From Streptomyces sp. NBC_00287 (GTDB taxonomy: Bacteria > Actinomycetota > Actinomycetes > Streptomycetales > Streptomycetaceae): a stretch of 64,000 nt of DNA. The stretch spans positions 6,138,001-6,202,000 of the forward strand of contig NZ_CP108053.1 in assembly GCF_036173105.1 (NCBI RefSeq). Reading direction: 5' to 3'. The translations under genes and the position numbers were made by a program. Under the pieces are notes generated by a model. That model worked only from the letters and a program-made list of their open reading frames with translations, was not told the origin of the DNA and searched no databases. Shown one piece after another: positions 49,633-57,988 of the stretch (its first letter is position 1; each line of letters begins with the position of its first letter).

Positions 49633-50760
49633 CTAGAGCCAGCCGTTGCGCTTGAGCGTGCGGTGGATGCCCAGACAGATACCCACCGTCACCCCCAGCA
49701 CCAGCGGGTAGCCGAACTTCCAGTGGGTCTCCGGCATGTAGTCGAAGTTCATGCCGTACACGCCACAGACCATCGTCGGTACGGCGATGATCGCCGCCCA
49801 GGAGGTGATCTTCCGCATGTCCTCGTTCTGCGCCACGGACGCCTGCGCGAGGTTGGCCTGGAGGATGGAGTTCAGGAGCTCGTCGAACCCGACGACCTGC
49901 TCCTGCACCCGGGCGAGGTGGTCGGCGACGTCCCGGAAGTACTTCTGGATGTCCGGGTCGATCAGCCGCATCGGCCGCTCGCTCAGCAGCTGCATCGGCC
50001 GCAGCAGCGGCGACACCGCCCGCTTGAACTCCAGGATCTCGCGCTTGAGTTGGTAGATCCGGCCGGCGTCCGTGCCGCGCGGCGTGCCCTTGCGGCCCGG
50101 CGAGAAGACGTCCGTCTCCACGTCGTCGATGTCGTCCTGGAGCGCGTCGGCCACCGCGATGTACCCGTCGACGACATGGTCGGCGATGGCGTGCAGCACG
50201 GCCGAGGGCCCCTTGGCGAGCAGCTCCGGGTCGTCCTGCAGCCGGTGCCGAAGCGCCCGCAACGAGCCCTGCCCGCCGTGCCGGACGGTGATGAAGAAGT
50301 CCCGTCCGGTGAAGCACATGACCTCGCCGGTCTCCACCACCTCGCTGGTGGCGGTGAGTTCGTCGTGCTCGACGTAGTGGACCGTCTTGAAGACGGTGAA
50401 CAGCGAGTCGTCGTACCGCTCCAGCTTGGGCCGCTGGTGGGCCTGTACGGCGTCCTCCACGGCCAGCGGGTGCAGCCCGAACTCGGTGGCGATACCGGCG
50501 AATTCGGCCTCGGTCGGCTCGTGCAGACCGATCCACACGAACCCTCCGTCGCGCCGCACCCGGCGCATCGCCTCGTGCGGGCTCAGCTGCCCTCCGCTCT
50601 CGACGCGCGCGCCGTCACGGTAGACGGCGCAGTCGACGACGGCGGAGGGCGTCGCGGGGTCACGGGTGGTGTCGTAGGCACCGCTGTCCATGCGCATGCT
50701 CTTGCTGAGCGAGGGACGGGACGGGCGGACCGCTTCACGCAGGTCACGGATCATCGACAT
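49633..50760 (-). CDS. corA: CorA family magnesium and cobalt transporter
   Basis: A 375-residue channel subunit. The cytoplasmic funnel occupies most of the length (HPLAVEDAVQAHQRPKLERYDDSLFTVFKTV, VVDGYIAVADALQDDIDDVE). Two C-terminal membrane helices flank the signature YGMNFDYMPE (GMN selectivity motif). The end is positively charged (HRTLKRNGWL), as usual for CorA. ATG 50760 follows AAGGAG. It provides real Mg2+ uptake next to the MgtE-like/DUF1003 pair. Confidence 0.94.
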   Translation of the reverse strand: MSMIRDLREAVRPSRPSLSKSMRMDSGAYDTTRDPATPSAVVDCAVYRDGARVESGGQLSPHEAMRRVRRDGGFVWIGLHEPTEAEFAGIATEFGLHPLAVEDAVQAHQRPKLERYDDSLFTVFKTVHYVEHDELTATSEVVETGEVMCFTGRDFFITVRHGGQGSLRALRHRLQDDPELLAKGPSAVLHAIADHVVDGYIAVADALQDDIDDVETDVFSPGRKGTPRGTDAGRIYQLKREILEFKRAVSPLLRPMQLLSERPMRLIDPDIQKYFRDVADHLARVQEQVVGFDELLNSILQANLAQASVAQNEDMRKITSWAAIIAVPTMVCGVYGMNFDYMPETHWKFGYPLVLGVTVGICLGIHRTLKRNGWL

Positions 50761-51224
50761 GGCAGGCTCCTTCGCGAGCAGGCAACGAAAGGCCGCTACA
50801 ACGGGTGGAACTACCCGGAATGGGGACGTCCTGACTTCAGATGTTTGGCACGTCCACAAAGCGGGGAGCACCGCACCGTCGCGGTGGCGAACTTCGCTGC
50901 TGGTTCAGCTACTGCTGCTGACTGACAGATCAGGCAAAACGAAACGAAGGCTCTTCCGCGGTGAAAGGCAGGCGAGAGGTGGCAGCCGGCTAGAAAGCAG
51001 AGCAGCTACGTCAGCGGCGGGAAGAGCGGGTGCTACTGCACGGTCGACTTCGATCCATTGCAGCCCCACCTCCTCCGGCCGGTCCCTCGTAAGGGAGTGT
51101 CGTCGGCGTCGGGGCTTGACTGCGACGCTTCCGCGTGCTGCCCCGAACCTCGGGCAAGAGTATCAGCCGACTGAAGTGTCAAGCCGCTGCTTTGCCCGGT
51201 ACTGACGAGTTCTATGCTCGCGGC
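50761..51224. other. 464-bp divergent intergenic region upstream of corA
   Basis: No gene is supported. It holds a long possible leader for corA (minus) and the promoter of the SUFU-domain gene: TATGCT (51213-51218) six bases before its ATG. I looked for an M-box (ykoK) Mg2+ riboswitch on the minus strand and saw none of its conserved blocks. A small hairpin, TCCCT/AGGGA, lies near 51083-51096. Confidence 0.6.
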
Positions 51225-51809
51225 ATGGCTGATGTTCTTCCTCTGGTCGAAGCCCGGTTGCGCTCCGCGCTGGGCGAACCGGACGCCCGCGCCGCGGTCA
51301 CCTTCCTCGGTACGGACCGCATCGAGGTGCTGCGCTTCCACGAGGACGACATCGTCCGCTACGCCACCCTCGGCATGTCCGCACACCCCATGACCGACCC
51401 CACCGCGGTGCTCGCCGACCCGGTCAAGGGACCGCGTGCCGAGCTGGTCCTCTCCGTCCGCGCGGGCCTCGCCGACACCGACAAGGTGCTCCGCGCCCTC
51501 GCCGTGCTGGCCGCGTCCCCGCAGGTCGAGGGTGTGGTCGTGGCCCCTGGCGCCTCGCTGGACGTCGGCGAACCGCTGTGGCCCGGCGCCCCGTTCAGCT
51601 CGGTCCTGGTCGCCGAGCCGGGCGGTCTGGTCGAGGACCTGGAACTGGACGAGCCCATGGACCCGGTCCACTTCCTGCCGCTGCTCCCCATGACCCCGAA
51701 CGAGGCCGCCTGGAAGCGCGTGCACGGCGCCGGCGCCCTCCAGGAGCGCTGGCTGACGAACGGGACGGACCTCAGGGATCCGTCCCGCACATCCGTCTCG
51801 CTGACGTGA
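51225..51809 (+). CDS. Suppressor-of-fused (SUFU) domain protein
   Basis: A 194-residue protein. YATLGMSAHPMTDPTAV, RAELVLSVRAGLADTDKVLRALAVLAASP and FLPLLPMTPNEAAWKRVHGAGALQERW match the bacterial SUFU domain, usually found in immunity or unknown contexts. No toxin gene is adjacent, so a toxin-immunity role is not supported here. The -10-like TATGCT six bases before ATG 51225 suggests a leaderless mRNA. Confidence 0.86.
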   Translation: MADVLPLVEARLRSALGEPDARAAVTFLGTDRIEVLRFHEDDIVRYATLGMSAHPMTDPTAVLADPVKGPRAELVLSVRAGLADTDKVLRALAVLAASPQVEGVVVAPGASLDVGEPLWPGAPFSSVLVAEPGGLVEDLELDEPMDPVHFLPLLPMTPNEAAWKRVHGAGALQERWLTNGTDLRDPSRTSVSLT

Positions 51810-51839
51810 GCAAGGTCACCAACCGGCGCCAGGGGTAAG

Positions 51840-53063
51840 TCAGTTGGCGAACACGGTGACGCTGTCCTCGGCGGCGTGCTTCGTCTCCAGCGCCTCCGCC
51901 TCGTGGGTGAGCGCCTTCCGTCGTACGACGACCACGACCGCGCCCAGTACGGCGGTGAGCGCCGCCACCACGAACGGGATGTGGATGTCGGTCCACTCCT
52001 CGATCTTCGGCGCGAAGTAGGGAGCGGCGGCGGCCGCGAACCAGCGCACGAAGTTGTAGCCCGCGCTCGCCACGGGACGCGGGGCGTCCGAGACGCCGAG
52101 CGCCAGCTCCGTGTAGACGGTGTTGTTCACGCCGATGAAGGCGCCGGACAGGATCGTGCACACGACGGCGGTGGTGTGGTCGCCGTAACCGAGGACCAGT
52201 ACGTCGGCCGCGAGCAGCACGAGTGAGCCGCCGAGCACCTTCAGCGAACCGAACCGCTTCTGCAGCCGCGGCGCCACGAGGACCGAGAAGACGGCGAGCA
52301 GCACACCCCAGGCGAAGAACACGGCACCCGACTTGTAGGGGGTCATGTCCAGCACGAACGGGGTGAAGGCCAGCACGGTGAAGAACGTGTAGTTGTAGAA
52401 GAACGACGAGACGGCGGCCGAGGCCAGACCGCCGTGGCCGAGCGCCTTGATCGGGTCCAGCAGCGAGATCTTCCGCGCCGGCTTCGGCTGCTCCTTCAGG
52501 AACGCCGTGATGCAGAGGAAGCCGACGGCCATCAGGAAGGCCGTACCGAAGAAGGGGTAGCGCCAGCTCGCGTCGCCGAGCAGGGCGCCCAGGAGCGGGC
52601 CGCAGGCCATGCCGAGGCCGAGGGCGGATTCGTAGAGCAGGATCGCCGCTGCGCTGCCTCCCGCCGCCGCGCCGACGATGACCGCGAGCGCGGTGGAGAC
52701 GAAGAGGGCGTTGCCGAGGCCCCAGCCCGCGCGGAAGCCGACCAGTTCGGCGACCGAGCCCGAGGTGCCGGCGAGCCCTGCGAAGACCACCACGAGGGCG
52801 AGGCCGAGCAGCAGGGTCCTGCGGCCGCCGATCCGGCTGGAGACGTAGCCGGTGACCAGCATCGCCACGGCCGTGATCAGGAAGTACGAGGTGAAGAGCA
52901 GGGAGACCTGGCTCGCCGAGGCGTCCAGACCCTGGGCGATCGACGGCAGGATCGGGTCGACGAGGCCGATGCCCATGAAGGCGACGACGGATGCGCCGGC
53001 CGTCGCCCATACGGCCTTGGGCTGTCGGAGGAGACCGCCGGCTCCCGCGTCGAAGGGGTCCAT
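51840..53063 (-). CDS. Major facilitator superfamily transporter
   Basis: A 407-residue protein with about twelve membrane helices. The loop 2-3 motif is GYVSSRIGGRRTLLLG, close to the DHA1 drug-export signature, and FVGLGNALFVSTALAVIVG-like helix 5 follows. GGAG precedes ATG 53063. Its promoter (53105-53134) carries a 13-bp palindrome between -35 and -10, so it is probably repressed until an inducer appears, as for MarR or TetR-controlled exporters. No regulator gene is adjacent. The substrate is unknown. Confidence 0.9.
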   Translation of the reverse strand: MDPFDAGAGGLLRQPKAVWATAGASVVAFMGIGLVDPILPSIAQGLDASASQVSLLFTSYFLITAVAMLVTGYVSSRIGGRRTLLLGLALVVVFAGLAGTSGSVAELVGFRAGWGLGNALFVSTALAVIVGAAAGGSAAAILLYESALGLGMACGPLLGALLGDASWRYPFFGTAFLMAVGFLCITAFLKEQPKPARKISLLDPIKALGHGGLASAAVSSFFYNYTFFTVLAFTPFVLDMTPYKSGAVFFAWGVLLAVFSVLVAPRLQKRFGSLKVLGGSLVLLAADVLVLGYGDHTTAVVCTILSGAFIGVNNTVYTELALGVSDAPRPVASAGYNFVRWFAAAAAPYFAPKIEEWTDIHIPFVVAALTAVLGAVVVVVRRKALTHEAEALETKHAAEDSVTVFAN

Positions 53064-53104
53064 GGTGACTCCAATCCCGTGGCCGAGGTAGTTGGTATTT
53101 ACAT

Positions 53105-53134
53105 ATACTAAGTTAGCTCTGCTAATTAATGCAA
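53105..53134 (-). promoter_or_regulatory. Promoter of the MFS gene with an internal operator-like palindrome
   Basis: On the minus strand: TTGCAT (-35), 18-bp spacer, TAGTAT (-10). The spacer holds TTAGCAGAGCTAA (plus 53113-53125), a perfect 5-3-5 palindrome. A second, wider inverted pair AAGTTAG/CTAACTT spans 53110-53147. The stretch is very AT-rich for this genome. Confidence 0.7.
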
Positions 53135-53224
53135 GCTACATCTAACTTCGACCGGTGAAGCGGTTCCGTCCGGACGGGTGATCGTCCTTGACGTGGCGGA
53201 GAAGGGGTAGGACCGTGGAGCCCT

Positions 53225-53866
53225 ATGAGGGGCGAACCCAGTTGCCCGAAGTGTGGTGGCCGGGTCAGGGCTCCCGGACTCTTCGCCGATTCCTGGCAGT
53301 GCGATGTGCACGGCACCGTGCATCCGCTGCAGCCCGTGATCCCGCCCAGCGTCGAGGCACTCAGCGTCGTCGTGCATCGCACCCAGGTGCCGGTGTGGAT
53401 GCCATGGCCGCTGCCGGTCGGCTGGCTGTTCACGGGCGTGGCCTGCGCGGGGGACGACCGCAGTGGCGGACGTGCGACAGCCGTTGCCTGCACCGGTCCG
53501 GGGCCGCTGGGCGGCATGGGCGAGCTGATCCTGGTCGCCGAGGAGCTGGGAGTCGGGCTCGGGGCGCGGTACGCGGGGATCGACGGGCCGGATCCGGGGC
53601 CGTACATGCACGTCGAGAAGCCGGCGCAGGCGAAGGTGTTGGCGGCGGGGCGGCCGACTCCGCTGTGGCATGTCACCAAGACGCCGGACGACCGGGCCGT
53701 GTTCGCGGGCGAGGCCCTGGGGCTGTGGCTGTGGGCCGTGGTGTGGCCCGAGCAGACGGGGTTGCTGATGTACGACGAGCTGGTGCTGACGGATTTGCGG
53801 GATGCGGGGGCGGAGGTCGACCTGGTGCCTTGCGGAGCCTTGTCGCCGCGCTTGCTTGAGCCGTAG
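53225..53866 (+). CDS. Conserved hypothetical zinc-ribbon protein (DUF6758-like)
   Basis: A 213-residue soluble protein highly conserved in Streptomyces. The opening MRGEPSCPKCGGRVRAPG, with SWQCDVHG 15 residues later, is a zinc ribbon (CxxC...CxxH). The rest is a Gly-rich domain with PVGWLFTGVACAGDDRSGGRATAVACTGPGPLGGMGEL. ATG 53225 has GGAG 5 nt upstream. The function is unknown and the DUF number is from memory. Confidence 0.85.
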   Translation: MRGEPSCPKCGGRVRAPGLFADSWQCDVHGTVHPLQPVIPPSVEALSVVVHRTQVPVWMPWPLPVGWLFTGVACAGDDRSGGRATAVACTGPGPLGGMGELILVAEELGVGLGARYAGIDGPDPGPYMHVEKPAQAKVLAAGRPTPLWHVTKTPDDRAVFAGEALGLWLWAVVWPEQTGLLMYDELVLTDLRDAGAEVDLVPCGALSPRLLEP

Positions 53867-54015
53867 CGCCTAGTGGGGTGGGGGGGGAGTTGCAGAGGCC
53901 GCTCGTCAGGCCGTTCGTAAGAAGTGAACCTGGGTAGCGGGTGTGACATGAGCGGCTCGTTTTGCCGCTATCCTTGGCGTGTCCCCATACCGTCCCGTCC
54001 CGTTGGAGCTCGCGC

Positions 54016-54873
54016 GTGCGTATCGATCTGCACACCCACTCCACCGCTTCCGACGGTACGGACAGCCCCGCTGAGCTGGTGCGTAATGCCGCCGCTGCCG
54101 GGCTTGACGTTGTGGCGCTCACCGATCACGACACCACCCGTGGGTACGGCGAGGCCATTGCCGCGTTGCCCGAGGGGCTCACGCTCGTCACCGGTGCCGA
54201 GCTGTCCTGTCGTATCGACGGGATCAGCATGCACATGTTGGCCTACCTCTTCGATCCCGAGGAGCCGGCGCTGCTCGCCGAGCGGGAGCTGGTGCGGGAC
54301 GACCGGGTGCCGAGGGCCCAGGGGATGGTTGCCAGGCTGAACGGGCTGGGTGTGCCGGTGACCTGGGAGCAGGTGCTGCGGATCGCCGGGGACGGGTCCG
54401 TCGGGCGGCCGCATGTCGCGTCCGCGCTGGTCGAGCTCGGGGTCGTGCCGAGCGTGGGTGACGCCTTCACGCAGGACTGGCTGGCCGACGGCGGGCGGGC
54501 CTTCGTGGAGAAGCACGAGACGGATCCCTTCGAGGCGATCCGGCTGATCAAGGGCGCGGGCGGAGTCGCCGTGTTCGCCCATCCCGCGGCCGCCAAGCGG
54601 GGCCGTACCGTGCCCGAGTCGGCCATCGCGGAGCTCGCCGCGGCCGGACTCGACGGCATCGAGGTCGACCACATGGACCACGACCCGGACACCCGGGCAC
54701 GGCTGCGCGGCCTCGGCAAGGAGCTCGGCCTCCTGATGACCGGCTCCAGCGACTACCACGGCAGCCGCAAGACCTGTGTGCTCGGCGAGTACACGACCGA
54801 CCCCGAGGTCTACGGCGAGATCACGCGGCGCGCGACCGGGGCGTTCCCGGTCCCCGGGACCGGCGGAGCCTGA
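54016..54873 (+). CDS. PHP domain metal-dependent phosphoesterase
   Basis: A 285-residue hydrolase. Metal-binding motifs are DLHTHSTASDG, LTDHDTT, GAELS, FAHPAA and SSDYHG, the full PHP set. Its size and the inserted middle domain resemble RNase AM/TrpH-type 3',5'-nucleotide phosphatases. GTG 54016 follows TTGGAG. TATCCT (53969-53974) with GTGACA about 20 bp before is a possible promoter, with the inverted pair GCGGC/GCCGC in the spacer. Confidence 0.9.
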   Translation: MRIDLHTHSTASDGTDSPAELVRNAAAAGLDVVALTDHDTTRGYGEAIAALPEGLTLVTGAELSCRIDGISMHMLAYLFDPEEPALLAERELVRDDRVPRAQGMVARLNGLGVPVTWEQVLRIAGDGSVGRPHVASALVELGVVPSVGDAFTQDWLADGGRAFVEKHETDPFEAIRLIKGAGGVAVFAHPAAAKRGRTVPESAIAELAAAGLDGIEVDHMDHDPDTRARLRGLGKELGLLMTGSSDYHGSRKTCVLGEYTTDPEVYGEITRRATGAFPVPGTGGA

Positions 54874-54926
54874 GGCATCGCCCTCACGCTCACCCCCATT
54901 CGCTTCTTCGCAAGGCCTCTTCACTG

Positions 54927-55532
54927 ATGTTCGACGTTGCCGTCTTCGGCTCTCTTTTTCTGACCCTTTTTGTCATCATGGATCCCCCTGGGATCACCCC
55001 GATCTTCCTGGCGCTGACCTCCGGCCGCCCGGCCAAGGTGCAGAGGCGGATGGCCTTCCAGGCCGTCTGTGTGGCCGGCGGTGTGATCACCGTGTTCGGG
55101 CTGCTCGGGCATCAGATCCTGAACTATCTGCATGTGTCCGTGCCCGCGCTGATGATCGCGGGCGGGCTGCTGCTCCTGCTCATCGCGCTGGACCTGCTCA
55201 CCGGCAAGACGGACGAGCCGAAGCAGACCAAGGACGTCAATGTCGCCCTCGTACCGCTGGGCATGCCGCTGCTGGCGGGCCCCGGTGCGATCGTGTCCGT
55301 CATCCTGGCCGTGCAGAAGGCCGACAGTGTGGCCACGCAGGTCTCGGTGTGGACGGCGATCCTCGCCATCCATGTCGTGCTGTGGCTGGTGATGCGGTAC
55401 TCGCTGCTGATCATCCGGGTCATCAAGGACGGCGGTGTCGTGCTGGTGACCCGGCTCGCGGGCATGATGCTCTCCGCCATCGCCGTGCAGCAGATCATCA
55501 ACGGTGTCACCCAGGTCATCCAGTCGTCCTGA
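54927..55532 (+). CDS. MarC family integral membrane protein
   Basis: A 201-residue protein with six membrane helices. MDPPGITPIFLALTSG and PLGMPLLAGPGAIVSVIL are the two half-repeat signatures of MarC. Despite the name, the family is not a proven antibiotic exporter. The stop lies in an 18-bp imperfect tandem duplication. It is probably co-transcribed with the PHP gene 53 bp upstream. Confidence 0.93.
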   Translation: MFDVAVFGSLFLTLFVIMDPPGITPIFLALTSGRPAKVQRRMAFQAVCVAGGVITVFGLLGHQILNYLHVSVPALMIAGGLLLLLIALDLLTGKTDEPKQTKDVNVALVPLGMPLLAGPGAIVSVILAVQKADSVATQVSVWTAILAIHVVLWLVMRYSLLIIRVIKDGGVVLVTRLAGMMLSAIAVQQIINGVTQVIQSS

Positions 55533-55552
55533 GGCATCCAGTCGTCCTGAGC
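55517..55552 (+). repeat. 18-bp tandem duplication at the marC stop
   Basis: CATCCAGTCGTCCTGAGG is followed at once by CATCCAGTCGTCCTGAGC (17 of 18 identical). Each copy contains the in-frame TGA. Confidence 0.95.
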
Positions 55553-55569
55553 GACGACGCGGACACGAA

Positions 55570-55607
55570 CAGGGCCCCCTCCGGCACAGCTGCCGGAGGG
55601 GGCCCTG
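55570..55607. terminator. Two-way terminator after marC
   Basis: A perfect 17-bp stem, CAGGGCCCCCTCCGGCA with its complement, around a 4-nt loop. Confidence 0.92.
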
Positions 55608-55634
55608 AAGTCGTATGAGGATCCCGCGTCGGTG

Positions 55635-55787
55635 TTACGAGGCCGTGGTGTCGGCCGGGCGGATCCAAAGGCGCTGCCCGATGGCGGCGGCCTGCTGAAC
55701 GATCCGGTTGACGGAGGCGGCGTCCACGACGGTGGTGTCCACGGTGGTGCCGTCGACCTCGTCGAGTCGCATGATTTCGAAGCGCAT
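55635..55787 (-). CDS. Small conserved protein (50 aa) of unknown function
   Basis: The protein begins MRFEIMRLDEVDGTTVDTTV, continues VDAASVNRIVQQAAAIGQRL and ends in WIRPADTTAS. GGGAGAA lies 5 nt before ATG 55787. It has no cysteine, signal peptide or membrane helix, and is predicted as strand-helix-strand. I believe it is conserved at this place in Streptomyces. Its size and Thr/Ser-rich end could suit a peptide precursor, but no modification enzyme is near. Confidence 0.75.
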   Translation of the reverse strand: MRFEIMRLDEVDGTTVDTTVVDAASVNRIVQQAAAIGQRLWIRPADTTAS

Positions 55788-56015
55788 GGCTTCTCCCTTC
55801 GTCTGGTCATCCTCCTGAGGAGAACTACTTGGTGAGTGGCACGCGCGGGTCATCGGTGTCCCGGCTGCCATACGTATTCAACGGCTTGCGTGTTACAAAC
55901 ATTCCCTACGCTAAAGAAATTTTTCGAACGTCTAACTACTGACCGGTAAGAGGTCTGACGTGGACCGACCGGGACCGGTTGTGTTCGCTGCGTGACCGCC
56001 GGGACAATGGAGGCG

Positions 56016-56906
56016 ATGAACGACGACCTCGCGGCGCTCGGCGCCCGTATCGACCGCACCAACGAGTTGCTCCAGCGCATGCTCGCCGAGGTGGCGAAGA
56101 CGCCCTCGACCCATGCGATCTTCGTCGACGCGGGGTATCTGTACGCGGCCGCGGGCCGGCTGGTCGCCGGGACGGAGGACCGACGCGCCTTCGACCTCGA
56201 CGCCGAGGGACTGATCGAGGCGCTCATCGACCGCGCCCGGACGATCTTCGCGGACAGCAGACTGCTGCGCGTCTACTGGTACGACGGCGCCCGGCGCCGT
56301 ATCCACACCGCCGAGCAGCAGTCGATCGCCGAGCTGCCGGATGTGAAGGTACGGCTCGGCAACCTCAACGCCAACAACCAGCAGAAGGGCGTCGACTCCC
56401 TGATCCGCACCGACCTGGAGTCACTCGCCCGACATCGCGCCATCAGCGACGCGGCACTGCTCGGCGGCGACGAAGACCTGGTCTCCGCGGTGGAGGCGGC
56501 GCAGGGGTACGGCGCCCGGGTCCATCTATGGGGCATCGAGGCGCCGGAGGGCCGCAACCAGGCGGAGCCCCTCCTCTGGGAGGTCGACAGCCAGCGCACC
56601 TTCGACCTCGACTTCTTCAAGCCGTACGTCTCACGGCGCACCGCCGCCTACGAGGGGACGGCGGCCCGTCCCACCCGCGAGGACGTCCGTTTCGTGGGCG
56701 CGCAGATCGCGGCGAAGTGGTTGGCGGCGCGGGGCAGGGAGTCACTGGTGGAGCTGCTGCCCGGGCACCCGTACCTACCCGGCTCCGTCGACCAGGATCT
56801 GCTCGTGGAGGCGGAGGGGCTGCTGCAGTATTCGCTGCGCGGGCAGGCGGATCTGCGGCGGGCGTTGCGGGATGGGTTTTGGGGGCATTTGCAGGGGCAG
56901 TACTAG
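56016..56906 (+). CDS. NYN domain (PIN-like) protein, putative RNase
   Basis: A 296-residue protein. A short N-terminal coiled coil (LGARIDRTNELLQRMLAEV) precedes the NYN domain: acidic residues in FVDAGYLY, KGVDSLIRTDL and LLGGDEDLV form the expected metal site. The C-terminal 80 residues are a helical domain. The start is uncertain: ATG 56016, ATG 56007 or GTG 55992. TTGTGT, an 18-bp spacer and GACAAT end 7 nt before ATG 56016, favouring a leaderless start there. Its TAG overlaps the converging hydrolase stop. Confidence 0.86.
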   Translation: MNDDLAALGARIDRTNELLQRMLAEVAKTPSTHAIFVDAGYLYAAAGRLVAGTEDRRAFDLDAEGLIEALIDRARTIFADSRLLRVYWYDGARRRIHTAEQQSIAELPDVKVRLGNLNANNQQKGVDSLIRTDLESLARHRAISDAALLGGDEDLVSAVEAAQGYGARVHLWGIEAPEGRNQAEPLLWEVDSQRTFDLDFFKPYVSRRTAAYEGTAARPTREDVRFVGAQIAAKWLAARGRESLVELLPGHPYLPGSVDQDLLVEAEGLLQYSLRGQADLRRALRDGFWGHLQGQY

Positions 56907-57781
56907 CCGTCCGCTTCGGTAAGGCTGTCCCAGAAGTCGGCGAGGGCGTCGGCCGTGGGGAGGGGCTGCTCGGCGTTGGGGGAGTGTTCGGCGCCGGGGA
57001 CGATCGTGCGGTGGGCGTGCAGGCGTACCGCCATGTCGTCCAGCAGCGGCACTGGCCAGGTGTCGTCCTTCTCGCCGGACAGGACATGGAACGGCAGCGG
57101 TACGGCGGCGAGTTCGGCGACCCGGTCCGGCTCGGTGCACAACTGGCCGCCTGTCGCGGCGAGTTGGGCGGGCTTGTTGCCGAGCCAGCGGCGGCGCAGA
57201 TGATCGAGGCCCCCGATCCCGCGGGCCGGTCCGCCGACCTCCTCCGGCGGTCCCATGGCCAGGATCGCGTCCCACACCTCCGGCATCGTCATCACGGCGA
57301 GCGCGTCGCGGAGCAGTTTGACGCGCTGCTGCTGGGAGGTGGAGATCTGGGCAGGTCCGGACGCGACGAGCGTCAGCGACCGGAAAGGTGAGTGGTCGAG
57401 GATGACGGCGGCACGGGCGATCTGGCCGCCGAGGGAGTGCCCGACCAGGTGTACGGGGGCGCCGGCGGCTTCCGCCTGTGCGAGGACGTCCCTTGCCAAC
57501 TCGCCCTGCGCGTAAGCGGATTCGTCGTCCGCGGGCCCGTCCGACTCGTACTGTCCCCGCCCATCGATGGCGACGCTGCGGTATCCGCGTGCGGCTAGCG
57601 GTGCGTGCAGGAGGCTGAAGTCCTCCTTGCTGCCCGTGAAACCTGGGAGAAGCAGGGCGACACCACGCTGGTCCACCCCTGGGGGTACCTGCAAATCGAC
57701 CACGGCGAAGTCTCCGCGCGCGGTGCGGAGGGGGTAGGCGCGGGCGCCGGGGGGTGGGGGCAGGGGGGCGGGGGTCGTCAC
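56903..57781 (-). CDS. Alpha/beta hydrolase
   Basis: A 292-residue hydrolase. LLPGFTGSKEDF is the oxyanion loop, VGHSLGG the nucleophile elbow (serine), LSGEKDDTWP the acid region and PGAEHSPN the catalytic histidine. No signal peptide is seen. The GTG at 57781 lies downstream of a very G-rich stretch. The stop codon shares the palindrome CTAG with the NYN gene stop on the other strand (4-bp overlap). The substrate is unknown. Confidence 0.9.
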   Translation of the reverse strand: MTTPAPLPPPPGARAYPLRTARGDFAVVDLQVPPGVDQRGVALLLPGFTGSKEDFSLLHAPLAARGYRSVAIDGRGQYESDGPADDESAYAQGELARDVLAQAEAAGAPVHLVGHSLGGQIARAAVILDHSPFRSLTLVASGPAQISTSQQQRVKLLRDALAVMTMPEVWDAILAMGPPEEVGGPARGIGGLDHLRRRWLGNKPAQLAATGGQLCTEPDRVAELAAVPLPFHVLSGEKDDTWPVPLLDDMAVRLHAHRTIVPGAEHSPNAEQPLPTADALADFWDSLTEADG

Positions 57782-57938
57782 GGGGGTGAGGGTAGCGGGG
57801 TTTGGGGGCGTGGTTCTTTCGTGGGTGGGGCGGGGGGATGAGGCGGGGATGGTGGCTGTGGGGGCGGGTCCGGGCCGGGGGAGCGGAGGGTGGGGTGGCT
57901 CGGGGCCGGGGGTTCCCTGGCGGGTGGGCTCGGGAATG
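57782..57938 (+). other. G-rich tract with many GGG runs
   Basis: About 19 runs of three or more G occur on the plus strand in 157 bp, several close enough for G-quadruplexes. It lies between the helicase terminator and the hydrolase start, so it is the upstream region of the minus-strand hydrolase. Confidence 0.7.
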
Positions 57939-57979
57939 CGAACGGCCCGGTCCCACTCGAGGTGGGACCGGGCCGTTCG
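57939..57979 (-). terminator. Terminator of the DEAD-box helicase gene
   Basis: CGAACGGCCCGGTCCCAC pairs perfectly with GTGGGACCGGGCCGTTCG around a short loop (TCGAG), 9 bp past the helicase stop. Confidence 0.9.
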
Positions 57980-57988
57980 GGTGGGAGA

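Noticed and set aside
50761..51224. M-box (ykoK) magnesium riboswitch upstream of corA
   Set aside because: None of the conserved M-box blocks could be found on the minus strand.
51225..51809. SUFU-domain gene as an immunity gene of a toxin system
   Set aside because: No polymorphic toxin, repeat cassette or secretion marker is adjacent.
55635..55787. The 50-residue protein as a RiPP precursor
   Set aside because: No modification, protease or export gene of a RiPP cluster is nearby; reported only as an orphan small protein.
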